A program made the translations under genes and the position numbers. Below, one piece after another: positions 7,681 through 17,432 of a DNA stretch of 64,000 nucleotides (position 1 is its first letter; the number at the start of each line of letters is the position of its first letter). The notes under the pieces were generated by a model. That model did not search any database and was not told where the DNA came from. It worked only from the letters and a program-made list of their open reading frames with translations. The DNA is from Plantibacter sp. ME-Dv--P-122b (GTDB taxonomy: Bacteria; Actinomycetota; Actinomycetes; Actinomycetales; Microbacteriaceae): NCBI RefSeq assembly GCF_030209375.1, contig NZ_JARVSC010000006.1, forward strand, positions 124,001 to 188,000, in the 5' to 3' direction.

Positions 7681-9299
7681 GGTGCGAGCACGGTTCCGTT
7701 CACGGATGGGTGGGTGGTGGGCTGGGGTGCGTCGGCCAAGGCGCCGAGGATGATCGCGATCGGCGACGCCTGATCCGGATCGACACCGGGATGGTCGTCC
7801 CTGGCGTGGGCACCGCGTGACTCGGTGCGTGCGATCGCGCCGGCGACCACTGCCCGGGCGAGCAGCAGGAGGTTGCGGTCCTCGGCGGCCGCGACCGACC
7901 GCGGTGCGTCGACGTCGTCGTCGAGCTCGGCCGACCACCGGTCCAGGGTCCGGCGCGCGAGCTCGAGACCACGCGCGTCACGGACCAGTCCGGCGTCCCG
8001 CCACATCACGGCGTGGAGCGCCGATCGGCTGAACGGTTCGACGGGATCCGCGCGGGGTCCGGGATCGTCATCGGCCGCACGGGGATCCAGGACGACCCGC
8101 TGACCGCCGAGCCTCGGGCGACCGGCGATCGGACCCGGTGCCGCATCGATCGCCGCGACGGCGCGGGCCGCGAAGACGGCACCCTCGAGGAGCGAGTTGG
8201 AGGCGAGGCGGTTGGCCCCGTGGACGCCCGTGCGTGCGACCTCGCCCACGGCGAGGAGCCCGGGCAGGGTGGTCCGGCCGTCGAGGTCCGTGGCGATGCC
8301 GCCCATCCAGTAGTGCGCGGCCGGGGCGACGGCGACGGGTGTGCGCGACCAGTCCACGCCGGAGGCTCGGAGGTGCTCGTCGATCCCCGGGAACCGCGCG
8401 GCGAGGCGGTCCGCGCCGAGCGCGGTCGCGTCGAGGGTCACCGGCGCACCACCTTGCGCCGCCATGGCCCGGGCGATCCCGCGGGCGACCACGTCGCGTG
8501 GGGCCAGCTCGGCGTCGGGGTGGAGCGCCCGCATGAAGCGTTCACCGTTCGCGTCCCGGAGGACGGCCCCCTCGCCGCGGACGGCCTCGGAGACGAGGAA
8601 GCTGCCGGGTGCGGCGAGCGCGGTCGGGTGGAATTGGACGAACTCCACGTCGGCGAGCACCGCTCCAGCACGGAGCGCTGCAGCGGCGCCGTCGCCCGTC
8701 GCCACCGCCGGGTTGGTCGTGAACGGGTAGAGCTGTCCGACACCGCCGGTGGCGAGGATCACCTGGTCGGCGCCGACGGTGAACGCACCGCGCTCGGGGG
8801 ACCGGAGGTGCGCACCGGTGACCGTCCCGGCGGTGACCACCAGGTCGACGAGGAGGGTATGCTCCAGCACGGTGACCCGCCGGGCTGCGAGCGTCTCGAC
8901 GAGCGCCGTCTCGATCGCCGCACCGGTCGCGTCACCGCCGGCGTGCAGCACCCGGGGGTAGGAGTGGGCTGCTTCGAGGCCCTTCGCGAGGGCATCGCCG
9001 TCGCGGTCGAACGCCACGCCGAAGGCGATGAGCTCGCGGATCCGTTCGGGTCCCTCGGTGCAGAGGACCCGCACGGCCTCCTCGTCGCACAGCCCCGCGC
9101 CGGCCAGCAGCGTGTCCCGGACATGGTCCTCGACCCGGTCGTCGTCGAACATGACCCCGGCGATGCCGCCCTGCGCATAGCGCGTGTTGCTCTGGCCGAG
9201 GACGTCCTTCGTGACGACCACGACCTCGTGCCGTTCGCTCGCGTGGATCGCGGCCACGAGACCGGCGATCCCGCTCCCGACCACGAGCACCGTCGCCAT
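7674..9299 (-). CDS. nadB: L-aspartate oxidase
   Basis: Predicted 541 residues; FAD enzyme that oxidises L-aspartate to iminoaspartate for NadA. It has the dinucleotide-binding start VLVVGSGIAGLVAAIHAS, the flavin region SNTRYAQGGIAGV, ATGGVGQLYPFTTNP, FVQFHPTAL, the active-site stretch SEAVRGEGAVLRD, HYWMGGIATDLDGRT and GEVARTGVHGANRLASNSL. The C-terminal helical domain follows. The ATG lies one base after the nadA stop. It is the third gene of the nrtR operon. Confidence 0.96.
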   Translation of the reverse strand: MATVLVVGSGIAGLVAAIHASERHEVVVVTKDVLGQSNTRYAQGGIAGVMFDDDRVEDHVRDTLLAGAGLCDEEAVRVLCTEGPERIRELIAFGVAFDRDGDALAKGLEAAHSYPRVLHAGGDATGAAIETALVETLAARRVTVLEHTLLVDLVVTAGTVTGAHLRSPERGAFTVGADQVILATGGVGQLYPFTTNPAVATGDGAAAALRAGAVLADVEFVQFHPTALAAPGSFLVSEAVRGEGAVLRDANGERFMRALHPDAELAPRDVVARGIARAMAAQGGAPVTLDATALGADRLAARFPGIDEHLRASGVDWSRTPVAVAPAAHYWMGGIATDLDGRTTLPGLLAVGEVARTGVHGANRLASNSLLEGAVFAARAVAAIDAAPGPIAGRPRLGGQRVVLDPRAADDDPGPRADPVEPFSRSALHAVMWRDAGLVRDARGLELARRTLDRWSAELDDDVDAPRSVAAAEDRNLLLLARAVVAGAIARTESRGAHARDDHPGVDPDQASPIAIILGALADAPQPTTHPSVNGTVLAPC

Positions 9300-9300
9300 G

Positions 9301-10608
9301 TCAGCCGGCCTGGGTTCCGGCGGCGACCGGCGGCTTCGCGGCGAGCATGCGCTCGAGCGACAGCCGCGCCGGCACGGCGACGTCGTCGGAGACCGTGATG
9401 CGGTTGAGCACCTCGCCCGCGACGAGTCCTTCGAGCACCCAGGCCAGGTAGCCGGGGTGGATGCGGTACATCGTCGAGCAGGGGCAGATCACGTCGTCGA
9501 GGCAGAAGATCGTGTGCTGCGGGTACTGCGCGGCGAGGCGCTGCACCATGTTGATCTCGGTGCCGATCGCGAACGTGGTGCCGTCGGGCGCCGCCGCGAT
9601 GGCCTTCTGGATGTAGTCCGTCGAGCCTGCCTCGTCGGCGGCGTCGACGACCGCCATCGGGCACTCGGGGTGCACGATGACCCGGACGCCGGGGTGCTGC
9701 GCCCGGGCGCGGTCGATCTGGTCGACGGTGAACCGCTTGTGCACCGAGCAGAAGCCGTGCCACAGGATGACCTCGGCCTGCTCGAGGTCGGTCGCCTCGT
9801 TGCCGCCCAGCGGGCGGTTCGGGTTCCACATCGGCATGTGCTCGAGCGGCACACCGAGCTTCTTGGCGGTGTTCCGACCCAGATGCTGATCCGGGAAGAA
9901 CAGCACCCGCTGTCCGCGCTCGAAGGCCCACCGCAGGACCGTCTCCGCGTTGCTGGACGTGCAGACGATCCCGCCGTGCCGACCGCAGAAGCCCTTGAGC
10001 GCGGCCGAGGAGTTCATGTAGGTGACGGGGATGACCGGTACCCGGCCGTCGGCGTCCGGATCGGTCCCGTAGAGCGCCTCGAGCGCCTCCCACGCCTCCT
10101 CGACCTGGTCGATGTCCGCCATGTCGGCCATCGAGCATCCGGCGGCGAGGTTCGGGAGGATCACGGCCTGCTCGGGTCCGGACAGGAGGTCGGCGGTCTC
10201 GGCCATGAAGTGCACGCCGCAGAACACGATCGCCTCGGCCTCGGTGCGTGCCTTGGCCGCGTTCGCGAGCTGGAAGGAGTCGCCGATGTAGTCGGCGTGC
10301 TGGACCACTTCGTCCCGCTGGTAGAAGTGTCCGAGGATCACGACGCGGTCTCCGAGCGTCTGCTTCGCGGCCACGATGCGGCGGTGGAGCTCATCGTTGG
10401 AGGCGTCCCGGTAGGCGGCCGGGAGCTGGCCCTGCCGAGGCGAACCGGTCGGGATGACGTCGCCCATCGACGCGCCGGGGCCGTAGCTCGGCGGCTGCAG
10501 GTCGAACACCCAGGGGCCGGCCGCGAGCTCGGGCGCGCAGGTCGCGCCGTCGGACGCACCCTCGGTGATCTGCTGGATGGTGTCGTCGACGGATGCGGTG
10601 ATGGTCAT
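9301..10608 (-). CDS. nadA: Quinolinate synthase
   Basis: Predicted 435 residues; joins iminoaspartate and dihydroxyacetone phosphate into quinolinate using a 4Fe-4S cluster. ATG at 10608 overlaps the nrtR stop by four bases (ATGA). Motifs: ILGHFYQRDEVVQHADYIGDS, the cluster cysteines in IVFCGVHFMAE, HPECPMAV and DDVICPCSTM, plus VTYMNSSAALKGFCGRHGG and GTEINMVQRLA. It has about 85 N-terminal residues before the conserved core, as is common in actinobacterial NadA. Sulfur for the cluster could come from the desulfurase in the same operon. Confidence 0.96.
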   Translation of the reverse strand: MTITASVDDTIQQITEGASDGATCAPELAAGPWVFDLQPPSYGPGASMGDVIPTGSPRQGQLPAAYRDASNDELHRRIVAAKQTLGDRVVILGHFYQRDEVVQHADYIGDSFQLANAAKARTEAEAIVFCGVHFMAETADLLSGPEQAVILPNLAAGCSMADMADIDQVEEAWEALEALYGTDPDADGRVPVIPVTYMNSSAALKGFCGRHGGIVCTSSNAETVLRWAFERGQRVLFFPDQHLGRNTAKKLGVPLEHMPMWNPNRPLGGNEATDLEQAEVILWHGFCSVHKRFTVDQIDRARAQHPGVRVIVHPECPMAVVDAADEAGSTDYIQKAIAAAPDGTTFAIGTEINMVQRLAAQYPQHTIFCLDDVICPCSTMYRIHPGYLAWVLEGLVAGEVLNRITVSDDVAVPARLSLERMLAAKPPVAAGTQAG

Positions 10609-11387
10609 GCTGGCTCCTCGGACTGCTGACGGGTGGTCGGGGTGGACGTCGTGGGCCTGCGGCTCGTCGATCGCCCGGGCGACGGGGCCTCCGGTCGGGT
10701 GACGGGCTGGGTCCACCGGTAGAGCCGCGCCGGGCGGTGGCGTCCACCGGTACGGAGTTCGTCGGTCTGCAGGACGAGACCGGAGGACTCGACCTGGCGT
10801 CGGAAGTTCGCGGGGTCGAGCTGCTTCTGCAACACCGCCTCGTGCACCTCGCGGAGTTCGGAGAGGGTGAAGGTCTCGCCGAGGAAAGCGTGCGCGATGT
10901 GGCTGTACTCGAGCTTGGTGCGGAGCCGCCAGAGGGCGTACTCGACGATGTCGCGGTGGTCGAACGCCAACGGGGGGAGTGCGTCGGCCGGGAACCAGCG
11001 CACGTTCTGGCCGAGCCGCGTGCGCTTCGCCTCATCGGAGCCGACGAGCGCCCAGTAGACGATCGAGACGACCCGCTCGGCGGGGGAACGGTCGAGGTCG
11101 CCGAACGCGTACAACTGCTCGAGGTACCGCGGGCGGAGGGAGGTGGTCGCCTCCAGGGTCGACGCGGCCGCATCCACGAGGGATTCAGCCGCTCCGAGCG
11201 GACCGCCCGGCAACGCCCAGAGGCCGTCGTAGGGCTCGCGGATGCGCCGCACCAGGGGGAGCCAGATCCCCGGCGTCGAGTCGGTCGCGCCGAACCCGTC
11301 GTCGGCCCGGAGCGTGAAGATGACGGTCGAGACCGCGAGGCCGACCTGCTGCTCCGCCTGCTCCGCGGGAGTCGTCGATCGTTGCAT
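10605..11387 (-). CDS. nrtR: NrtR-type transcriptional regulator (inactive Nudix domain plus winged helix)
   Basis: Predicted 260 residues, start ATG 11387 with GGAG six bases upstream. Residues 15-150 are a Nudix fold (TVIFTLRADD, PYDGLWALPGGPLG), but the Nudix box is degenerate: where REUxEE should be, the sequence reads STLEATTS, so hydrolysis is unlikely. A C-terminal winged-helix part follows (TLSELREVHEAVLQKQLDPANFRRQV and LYRW), then a disordered Thr/Arg/Pro tail. NrtR proteins sense ADP-ribose-type metabolites and repress NAD genes; here it is the first gene of the nad operon, implying autoregulation with nadABC. Confidence 0.9.
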   Translation of the reverse strand: MQRSTTPAEQAEQQVGLAVSTVIFTLRADDGFGATDSTPGIWLPLVRRIREPYDGLWALPGGPLGAAESLVDAAASTLEATTSLRPRYLEQLYAFGDLDRSPAERVVSIVYWALVGSDEAKRTRLGQNVRWFPADALPPLAFDHRDIVEYALWRLRTKLEYSHIAHAFLGETFTLSELREVHEAVLQKQLDPANFRRQVESSGLVLQTDELRTGGRHRPARLYRWTQPVTRPEAPSPGRSTSRRPTTSTPTTRQQSEEPA

Positions 11388-11435
11388 GGGGATCTCCGCG
11401 TTCCGGAGCACCGGCGGCACTTCAGGTAGAAATGA

Positions 11436-11464
11436 CCTGTACTCGATACAGGCTTAGTGTACAC
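11436..11464. promoter_or_regulatory. Probable NrtR operator in front of nrtR-nadABC
   Basis: CCTGTA (11436-11441) and TACAGG (11447-11452) form a perfect 6-base inverted repeat around CTCGA. GTGTACAC (11457-11464) is a second, fully palindromic element 4 bases on. The pair lies about 50-80 bases upstream of the nrtR start, where a promoter should be. Assignment to NrtR rests on position; no motif comparison was possible. Confidence 0.55.
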
Positions 11465-11505
11465 CTGACTCGAACAAGGTCCTGCGCCGAGGTGACCACT
11501 CGCGA

Positions 11506-11511
11506 TATGCT
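11506..11511 (+). promoter_or_regulatory. Likely -10 element for the glycine riboswitch/gcv transcript
   Basis: TATGCT in the context CGCGATATGCTGG lies about 33 bases before the first aptamer. No convincing -35 hexamer is seen at the normal distance. Confidence 0.4.
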
Positions 11512-11543
11512 GGCGGCTCAATCGAACATCGGGCCGCAAACAC

Positions 11544-11730
11544 GATGCGGGAGAGCCGGTACGCCGGCACCGAAGGAGCAAGCCTCCCCGCCAATCTCTC
11601 AGGTCCTGTACCGCATCGGACTGGCCACTCTGGAAAGCAGCGCACGTTCGTGGTGCGCTCGCCGACGGTGAAAGCAGTGTCCGCAGCAGCGGCGCTCGTG
11701 AAGCTCTCAGGCCAATGACAGAGGGGGAGT
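11544..11730 (+). promoter_or_regulatory. Tandem glycine riboswitch (gcvT motif)
   Basis: Two successive glycine aptamers precede gcvT. The first, about 11544-11617, is closed by GATGCGG/CCGCATC and contains GGGAGAG, CACCGAAGGAGCAA and CCGCCAATCTCTCAGG. The second, about 11618-11730, contains CTGGAAAGC, CGCCGACGGTGAAAGC, AAGCTCTCAGGCC and the closing ATGACAGAGGGG. These conserved stretches are diagnostic. Glycine binding is expected to turn on the glycine cleavage genes. The window to the gcvT start is only about 55 bases and I see no strong intrinsic terminator there, so control may act on translation. Confidence 0.95.
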
Positions 11731-11784
11731 TCCCAACGGACACCGCCAGGTGTCCGCAGCGCACCACGCGACCCCGGAGAACTC

Positions 11785-12909
11785 GTGACCGACCTCGAAC
11801 GAACCAGCCCGCTCCATGCCGTCCACGAAGCCGCCGGCGCGAGCTTCACGGACTTCGCCGGATGGCAGATGCCCGTGCGGTACTCGAGCGACCTCGCCGA
11901 GCACCACGCCGTGCGCACCGCCGCCGGGATCTTCGACATCTCCCACATGGCCGAGATCCAGGTCGTGGGCGACGACGCAGCCGACTTCCTCGACCAGGCG
12001 CTCGCGGGCAAGCTGTCCGCCATCGACCTGCTCCAGGCCAAGTACTCCCTGCTGCTGAACGAGGCCGGCGGCATCATCGACGACCTCGTGGTGTACCGCA
12101 ACGGCGAGCACGAGTACCTCGTCGTCGCGAACGCGGGCAACCACGACGCCGTCGTCGCAGCGCTCACCGAGCGGGCCGCGGCGTTCGAGCACGTGGTCGT
12201 CATGGACCGTAGCGACGAGATCGCGCTCATCGCCGTCCAGGGGCCCGCCTCCCGCGCCATCCTCCAGGCGACCGAGGGGCTCCACATCCTCGACGAACTG
12301 CCCTCCCTCGACGAGGTGAAGTACTACCGCGCCACCGGTGCCTCCTTCGAGAACGGCACGGTCTTCATCGGACGCACCGGTTACACCGGCGAGGACGGGT
12401 TCGAGCTGTACGTCGACGCCGCCGACGCCATGGAGCTGTGGAACGCCATCGTCGCCGCCGGGACGCCGCTCGGATTGGTCCCCGCCGGGCTCGCCAGTCG
12501 CGACACACTCCGCCTCGAGGCGGGCATGCCGCTGTACGGTCACGAGCTCGGTCCGGACATGCTGCCGGTGCAGGCCGGACTCGGTCGCGTCGTCGCACTC
12601 GGCAAGCACGGCACGTTCATCGGTCGCGACGCCGTCGAGGCCGGCCCGGCGGACGACGCACCGGTGCTCGTCGCCCTCGTCTCCGAGGGGCGTCGTGCCG
12701 GTCGTGCCGGGTACCGCGTCCTCGCCGGCGACACGACGGTCGGCGAGGTGACGAGCGGGGCGCTGTCGCCCACCCTCGGACACCCGATCGCCATGGCCTA
12801 CGTGCACCCCGACCACGCCGAGCCGGGCACCGTGCTCGACATCGACGTCCGCGGTACGCGGATCCCCGCGACCGTCTCCACGCTCCCCTTCTATTCGAGA
12901 GAGAAGTAA
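11785..12909 (+). CDS. gcvT: Glycine cleavage system T protein (aminomethyltransferase)
   Basis: Predicted 374 residues. It moves the methylene group from aminomethyl-lipoyl GcvH to tetrahydrofolate and releases ammonia. Start GTG at 11785 with GGAGA just upstream. Motifs: [59 protein letters not shown], and the catalytic-site stretch [18 protein letters not shown]; the C-terminal beta-barrel domain has [11 protein letters not shown] and [13 protein letters not shown]. First gene after the riboswitch; gcvH follows three bases after its stop. Confidence 0.97.
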   Translation: MTDLERTSPLHAVHEAAGASFTDFAGWQMPVRYSSDLAEHHAVRTAAGIFDISHMAEIQVVGDDAADFLDQALAGKLSAIDLLQAKYSLLLNEAGGIIDDLVVYRNGEHEYLVVANAGNHDAVVAALTERAAAFEHVVVMDRSDEIALIAVQGPASRAILQATEGLHILDELPSLDEVKYYRATGASFENGTVFIGRTGYTGEDGFELYVDAADAMELWNAIVAAGTPLGLVPAGLASRDTLRLEAGMPLYGHELGPDMLPVQAGLGRVVALGKHGTFIGRDAVEAGPADDAPVLVALVSEGRRAGRAGYRVLAGDTTVGEVTSGALSPTLGHPIAMAYVHPDHAEPGTVLDIDVRGTRIPATVSTLPFYSREK

Positions 12910-12912
12910 CCC

Positions 12913-13287
12913 ATGGCCGACAAGACCACCCTCAAGTACACCGCCGAGCACGAGTGGATCCGCGTCGAGGGCGATCTCGCCGTCATCGGGATCACCGACT
13001 ACGCCGCAGAGAAGCTCGGCGACGTCGTCTTCGTGGACCTCCCCGCCGTCGGCGCGGCGCTCTCGGCCAGCACCGTGGTCGGCGAGATCGAGTCCACGAA
13101 GTCCGTCGGCGAGCTCTTCGCCCCGCTCGACGGCGAGGTCGTCGAGGCCAACGACGCCGTCGTCGACGACCCGTCGCTCGTCAACAGCGACCCGTTCGGA
13201 GCCGGCTGGCTCGTCTCGGTCCGGTACGACGCGCTGCCCGACACCCTCCTCAGCTGGGACGACTACGCCGCGCTGGTGGGCGAGTGA
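12913..13287 (+). CDS. gcvH: Glycine cleavage system H protein
   Basis: Predicted 124 residues, the standard size. It is the lipoyl carrier that shuttles the aminomethyl group between GcvP, GcvT and the L protein. The lipoyl-lysine is in [11 protein letters not shown] near residue 63; [10 protein letters not shown] and [18 protein letters not shown] are typical of the family. Its TGA shares the A with the ATG of gcvP, so the two are translationally coupled. No lipoate ligase or L-protein gene is in this window. Confidence 0.97.
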   Translation: MADKTTLKYTAEHEWIRVEGDLAVIGITDYAAEKLGDVVFVDLPAVGAALSASTVVGEIESTKSVGELFAPLDGEVVEANDAVVDDPSLVNSDPFGAGWLVSVRYDALPDTLLSWDDYAALVGE

Positions 13288-16208
13288 TGGCGGACCGCTT
13301 CGCAGAACGGCACATCGGGACCGACACCGCCGCCCAGGCGACGATGCTCGCCGCCGTCGGGTACGACAGCGTCGACGCCCTGCTCGCCGCGGCCGTCCCG
13401 TCCGCGATCACGGCCGCCGAACTCGCCTCATCGAGCATCCCCGACGCCGCGACCGAGCGCGCGGCGCTCGCCGAACTCCGTGAGCTCGCCGGCCGCAACA
13501 CGGTGAACCGGAGCCTGATCGGTCTCGGCTACTTCGACACGATCACGCCGTCGGTCATCAAGCGGAACGTGCTCGAGAACCCCTCGTGGTACACGGCCTA
13601 CACGCCGTACCAGCCCGAGATATCGCAGGGCCGCCTCGAGGCGCTCATCAACTTCCAGACGATGGTCGCCGACCTCACCGGTCTCGACACGGCCAACGCC
13701 TCGATGCTCGACGAGAGCACCGCGGTCGTCGAAGGCATGTTTCTCGCGCGCCGGGCCTCGAAGCTCGCCGACGCGACGTTCATCGTCGACGCGGACGCGT
13801 ACCCGCAGACGAAGGCGCTCCTCCGGAGTCGCGCTGAAGCGGTCGGCATCGACCTCGTCGAGCTGCCGTTGTCGACCACCTCGCCCGAGGACCTCCCGGC
13901 GGCGTTCGGCGTCTTCGTGCAGTACCCCGGCGCCTCCGGGCTCGTGTGGGACCCGTCGGCGGTCCTCGCAGCGGTCAAGGCGGCCGGCGGGGTGTCGGTC
14001 GTCGCAGCCGATCTCCTCGCCCTCACGCTCATCTCCTCGCCGGGTTCCCTCGGCGCGGACATCGCGGTCGGGACGAGCCAGCGCTTCGGCGTGCCGATGG
14101 GCTTCGGTGGCCCGCACGCGGGGTACCTCGCGGTCCGGAAGGGCCTCGAGCGCCAGATGCCCGGTCGCCTCGTCGGCGTCAGCCAGGACGCGGCGGGTCA
14201 TCCCGCCTACCGGCTCACGCTGCAGACGCGCGAGCAGCACATCCGCCGCGAGAAGGCCACGAGCAACATCTGCACGGCCCAGGTCCTGCTGGCGGTCATG
14301 GCCGCGATGTACGCCGTGTACCACGGGCCCGACGGGCTCAAGCGGATCGCCCAGTCGGTGCACGCGGCGACGGCCACCGCGGCATACGCGCTGCGCAAGG
14401 CCGGCGCCGAGGTGCTGTCCGAGCACTACTTCGACACGCTGCAGGTCCGCGTGTCGGACAGCGCGGCCGCAGTCGCAGCCGCGCATGATCGTGGACTGCT
14501 CCTCTGGGCCGTCGACGAGACGACCGTGTCCGTCAGCTTCGACGAGGTCAGTGCGGTCGAGAACGTGACGGCTCAGCTCGTCGAGGTGCTCGGCGACGGG
14601 AGCGCTTCCGCTGAGCTGGAGGTGCCGTCGTACGTCTTCGATCAGGGAGGTTCGTTCTACGCCTTCGCCCCGAACGCGGTCCACGAGTACCCGCCCGCGC
14701 TCGCCCGCGAGACCGAGTACCTCACGCACCCGGTGTTCAACACGCACCACTCGGAGACCGCCATGATGCGGTACCTCAAGCAGCTGGCCGACCGCGACTA
14801 CGCGCTCGACCGGGGGATGATCCCGCTGGGTTCGTGCACGATGAAGCTCAACGCCGCCACCGAGATGGAGGCCGTCACCTGGCCCGAGTTCGCCGGGCTG
14901 CACCCGTTCGCCCCGCGTGAGGACGTCGCAGGCTCGCTTGAACTCGTCGACCAGCTCGAGACCTGGCTGGCCGAGGTCACCGGGTACGACTCCGTGTCGC
15001 TCCAGCCGAACGCCGGCAGCCAGGGCGAGCTCGCCGGTCTCCTCGCCATCCGCGGCTACCACCGCGCGAACGGCGACGAGCAGCGGACGGTCTGCCTCAT
15101 CCCGTCGAGCGCACACGGCACGAACGCGGCCTCCGCCGTCCTCGCCGGCATGCGTGTGGTCGTCGTCGCGTGCGACGAGCAGGGCAACGTCGACCTCGAC
15201 GACCTCCGGTCGAAGATCGAGGCCAACGCCGAGTCCCTCGCCGCGCTCATGATCACCTACCCGTCCACCCACGGCGTGTACGAGCACGAGGTGAAGACCA
15301 TCACCCAGGCCGTGCACGACGCCGGCGGCCAGGTCTACGTCGACGGCGCGAACCTCAACGCACTGCTCGGCTACGCGCGGTTCGGGGAGTTCGGCGGCGA
15401 CGTCTCGCACCTGAACCTGCACAAGACGTTCTGCATCCCGCACGGCGGTGGCGGCCCCGGTGTCGGGCCGGTCGCTGCGAAGGCGCACCTCGCGCCGTTC
15501 CTGCCCGGTCACCCGCTGGCGCAGCGCGCCGAGCACCCGCTGCTCGGCGGCGGGACGGTCGTGCACGACGGCGGTCCGATCTCGGCGGCTCCCTACGGCA
15601 GCCCGAGTATCCTGCCGATCTCGTGGGCGTACGTCCGCATGATGGGTTCGGAAGGGCTCCGCGAGGCGACCGGTGCCGCGGTGCTCGCGGCGAACTACAT
15701 CGCTGCGCGACTGCGCGACCACTATCCCGTCCTGTACACGGGCGACAGCGACCTCGTGGCGCACGAGTGCATCCTCGACCTCCGTCCGCTCAAGGAGGCG
15801 ACCGGGATCTCCGTCGACGACGTGGCGAAGCGCCTCGTCGACTACGGCTTCCACGCGCCGACGATGTCGTTCCCCGTCGCGGGGACGCTCATGGTCGAGC
15901 CGACCGAGAGTGAGGACCTCACCGAGGTCGACCGCTTCGTCGACGCGATGATCGCGATCAAGGCGGAAGCGGACGCCGTCGCGGCGGGCGAGTGGCCTGC
16001 CGACGACAACCCGCTCGTCGGGGCGCCGCACACGGCCCAGTCGGTCATCGAGGGGGAGTGGACGCACGCGTACTCGCGGGAGCTCGCCGTCTACCCGGTG
16101 CACACGCTCGTGCGCACGAAGTACTGGCCGCCGGTGCGTCGCATCGACCAGGCGTACGGCGACCGCAACCTCGTGTGCGCCTGCCCGCCGCCCGAGGCCT
16201 TCGCCTAG
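13287..16208 (+). CDS. gcvP: Glycine dehydrogenase (decarboxylating), P protein
   Basis: Predicted 973 residues, the single-chain form of P protein with two related halves. It decarboxylates glycine with PLP and loads the aminomethyl group on GcvH. The ATG overlaps the gcvH stop (TGATG). N-terminal motifs FAERHIGTD and [23 protein letters not shown]; middle [13 protein letters not shown]; the PLP lysine is in [17 protein letters not shown] in the second half. It closes the riboswitch-controlled operon and runs into a strong double hairpin. Confidence 0.97.
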   Translation: MADRFAERHIGTDTAAQATMLAAVGYDSVDALLAAAVPSAITAAELASSSIPDAATERAALAELRELAGRNTVNRSLIGLGYFDTITPSVIKRNVLENPSWYTAYTPYQPEISQGRLEALINFQTMVADLTGLDTANASMLDESTAVVEGMFLARRASKLADATFIVDADAYPQTKALLRSRAEAVGIDLVELPLSTTSPEDLPAAFGVFVQYPGASGLVWDPSAVLAAVKAAGGVSVVAADLLALTLISSPGSLGADIAVGTSQRFGVPMGFGGPHAGYLAVRKGLERQMPGRLVGVSQDAAGHPAYRLTLQTREQHIRREKATSNICTAQVLLAVMAAMYAVYHGPDGLKRIAQSVHAATATAAYALRKAGAEVLSEHYFDTLQVRVSDSAAAVAAAHDRGLLLWAVDETTVSVSFDEVSAVENVTAQLVEVLGDGSASAELEVPSYVFDQGGSFYAFAPNAVHEYPPALARETEYLTHPVFNTHHSETAMMRYLKQLADRDYALDRGMIPLGSCTMKLNAATEMEAVTWPEFAGLHPFAPREDVAGSLELVDQLETWLAEVTGYDSVSLQPNAGSQGELAGLLAIRGYHRANGDEQRTVCLIPSSAHGTNAASAVLAGMRVVVVACDEQGNVDLDDLRSKIEANAESLAALMITYPSTHGVYEHEVKTITQAVHDAGGQVYVDGANLNALLGYARFGEFGGDVSHLNLHKTFCIPHGGGGPGVGPVAAKAHLAPFLPGHPLAQRAEHPLLGGGTVVHDGGPISAAPYGSPSILPISWAYVRMMGSEGLREATGAAVLAANYIAARLRDHYPVLYTGDSDLVAHECILDLRPLKEATGISVDDVAKRLVDYGFHAPTMSFPVAGTLMVEPTESEDLTEVDRFVDAMIAIKAEADAVAAGEWPADDNPLVGAPHTAQSVIEGEWTHAYSRELAVYPVHTLVRTKYWPPVRRIDQAYGDRNLVCACPPPEAFA

Positions 16209-16215
16209 CCGGTCC

Positions 16216-16276
16216 ATGAGCACTCCCTCGCCTATCCGTGGGCGAGGGAGTGCTCATTCGCCCACCGATGGGCGAA
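16216..16276. terminator. Double palindrome, probable bidirectional terminator
   Basis: ATGAGCACTCCCTCGCC (16216-16232) pairs perfectly over 17 bases with 16241-16257 around an 8-base loop. Immediately after, TTCGCCCA (16257-16264) pairs with TGGGCGAA (16269-16276) around CCGA. The element sits exactly between the converging ends of gcvP and the protease-like gene. The two hairpins share sequence blocks (GGGCGA, GAGTG), so it may also be a palindromic repeat unit. Confidence 0.65.
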
Positions 16277-16283
16277 CGAGTGG

Positions 16284-17141
16284 TCATGACGACGGCGTTG
16301 CGGTGAAGATCTCCGGCCACCAGGCCACGGCGAGCGGGAAGCCCGCGAACGAGATGATGTCGATGACCGTGTGCGCGACGACGAGCGGCATCACCCGACC
16401 CCAACGCTTGTAGCACCAGCCGAACGCGATCCCCATGGCAACGTTGCCGAAGAACGGCCCGATCCCCTGGTACAGGTGGTAGCTCCCGCGGAGGACGGCG
16501 GTCGACAGGATGATCGTCCACCACCCCCACCCGATCTCGCGGAGCCTGGTGTACAGGTAGCCGATGATGATGACCTCCTCCTGGAGGCCGGCGCGGAGTG
16601 CAGAGAAGACGAGCATCGGGATCGTCCACCAGTACATGGTGTCGGGGAACGTCGAGACCGCGACCGTGACGCCGAGGGCGCGTCCCAACGCGTACACACC
16701 GATGCCGGGGACGCCGATCGCGGCGACGAGGAGCAGACCGCGGCCGAGGTCGCGTCCGGGGGAGCGGAGGTCGAGTCCCATCCGCGCGAAGCCGCTGCGC
16801 GCGGGCTGCCAGAGCAGGTAGATGACGAGGGCGACCGGCGCCAGCTGGAAGAAGATCCCGAGGAACTGGTAGCTGACGTCGAGCCACTCCCGGGTGGCCT
16901 GCGTGGTGTTGATCGCCGCCGACTGATCGGAGAGCGGTGGCCCCGCGGTGAGCTTCGCGATCAGGGAGATGATCGAGTACACCGCCGACGCCCCGAGGCT
17001 CAGCGCGAGGACGATGCCGATCTCCCACCACCGACGGTTGTTTCCGGCGCCCTCGGGAAGGTACGGCCCCCGCTCGGTGGTGTTCTGCTCGCTCACCGGT
17101 CCATTCTGCTGGCTGGTGGCTCCGAGCGCACCGCATACCAT
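16284..17141 (-). CDS. CPBP-family intramembrane metalloprotease homologue
   Basis: Predicted 285-residue protein with about seven hydrophobic segments. The characteristic motifs are in order: GLQEEVIIIGYLYTRL (paired glutamates), RGSYHLYQGIG (His) and VVAHTVIDI (His). This family (CAAX prenyl protease/bacteriocin self-protection type) includes active membrane proteases and scaffold proteins; a substrate cannot be named. Start ATG at 17141 has GGGGA about 8 bases upstream; a GTG at 17096 is a shorter alternative. It converges on gcvP and is divergent from the peptide transporter operon. Confidence 0.85.
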   Translation of the reverse strand: MVCGALGATSQQNGPVSEQNTTERGPYLPEGAGNNRRWWEIGIVLALSLGASAVYSIISLIAKLTAGPPLSDQSAAINTTQATREWLDVSYQFLGIFFQLAPVALVIYLLWQPARSGFARMGLDLRSPGRDLGRGLLLVAAIGVPGIGVYALGRALGVTVAVSTFPDTMYWWTIPMLVFSALRAGLQEEVIIIGYLYTRLREIGWGWWTIILSTAVLRGSYHLYQGIGPFFGNVAMGIAFGWCYKRWGRVMPLVVAHTVIDIISFAGFPLAVAWWPEIFTATPSS

Positions 17142-17432
17142 CTGCGCGTCCCCACGTCTGACATCGGGTGATGAGCGCCTTACGATTCGTATCCAGAACG
17201 AGGAAGTGACCGCACGAGTTTTGCGATCATGATCGTTCTGTTGCGTCGTGGGCGGGATCCGTGCACGAAAAAGCATCCACGAGCAACAATCCGTCGATTG
17301 GGTTACCGCTGTGTAACGTTTGGCGTCCCAGTTTGCTCGCCGTCCTGCTTCTGCTTATCGTCAGAGTATTCAAAGAGCGATCCAGCGCACACGATGCGCT
17401 GGTTTCGCTTGCCCTTTCCCCAAGGAGGAACT
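17142..17432. promoter_or_regulatory. Divergent intergenic region before the first peptide transporter
   Basis: About 290 bases, clearly poorer in GC than its surroundings, which fits a promoter region. It contains the imperfect repeat GTTAC-N6-GTAAC near 17301-17316 and, at its end, AAGGAGG, the Shine-Dalgarno site for the binding protein gene. I see no clear -35/-10 pair and no conserved RNA motif. Confidence 0.4.

Noticed and set aside
12438-13286. Upstream extension of the gcvP frame by 283 codons
   Set aside because: The extension lies in the wrong frame over gcvT and gcvH; gcvP homology begins at the ATG at 13287, which overlaps the gcvH stop.
13428-16223. A 931-codon open frame on the minus strand opposite gcvP
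   Set aside because: Its translation is Arg/Asp/Glu/Val-rich low-complexity text without any domain, and the plus strand encodes an intact glycine dehydrogenase; long antisense frames are expected at this GC content.
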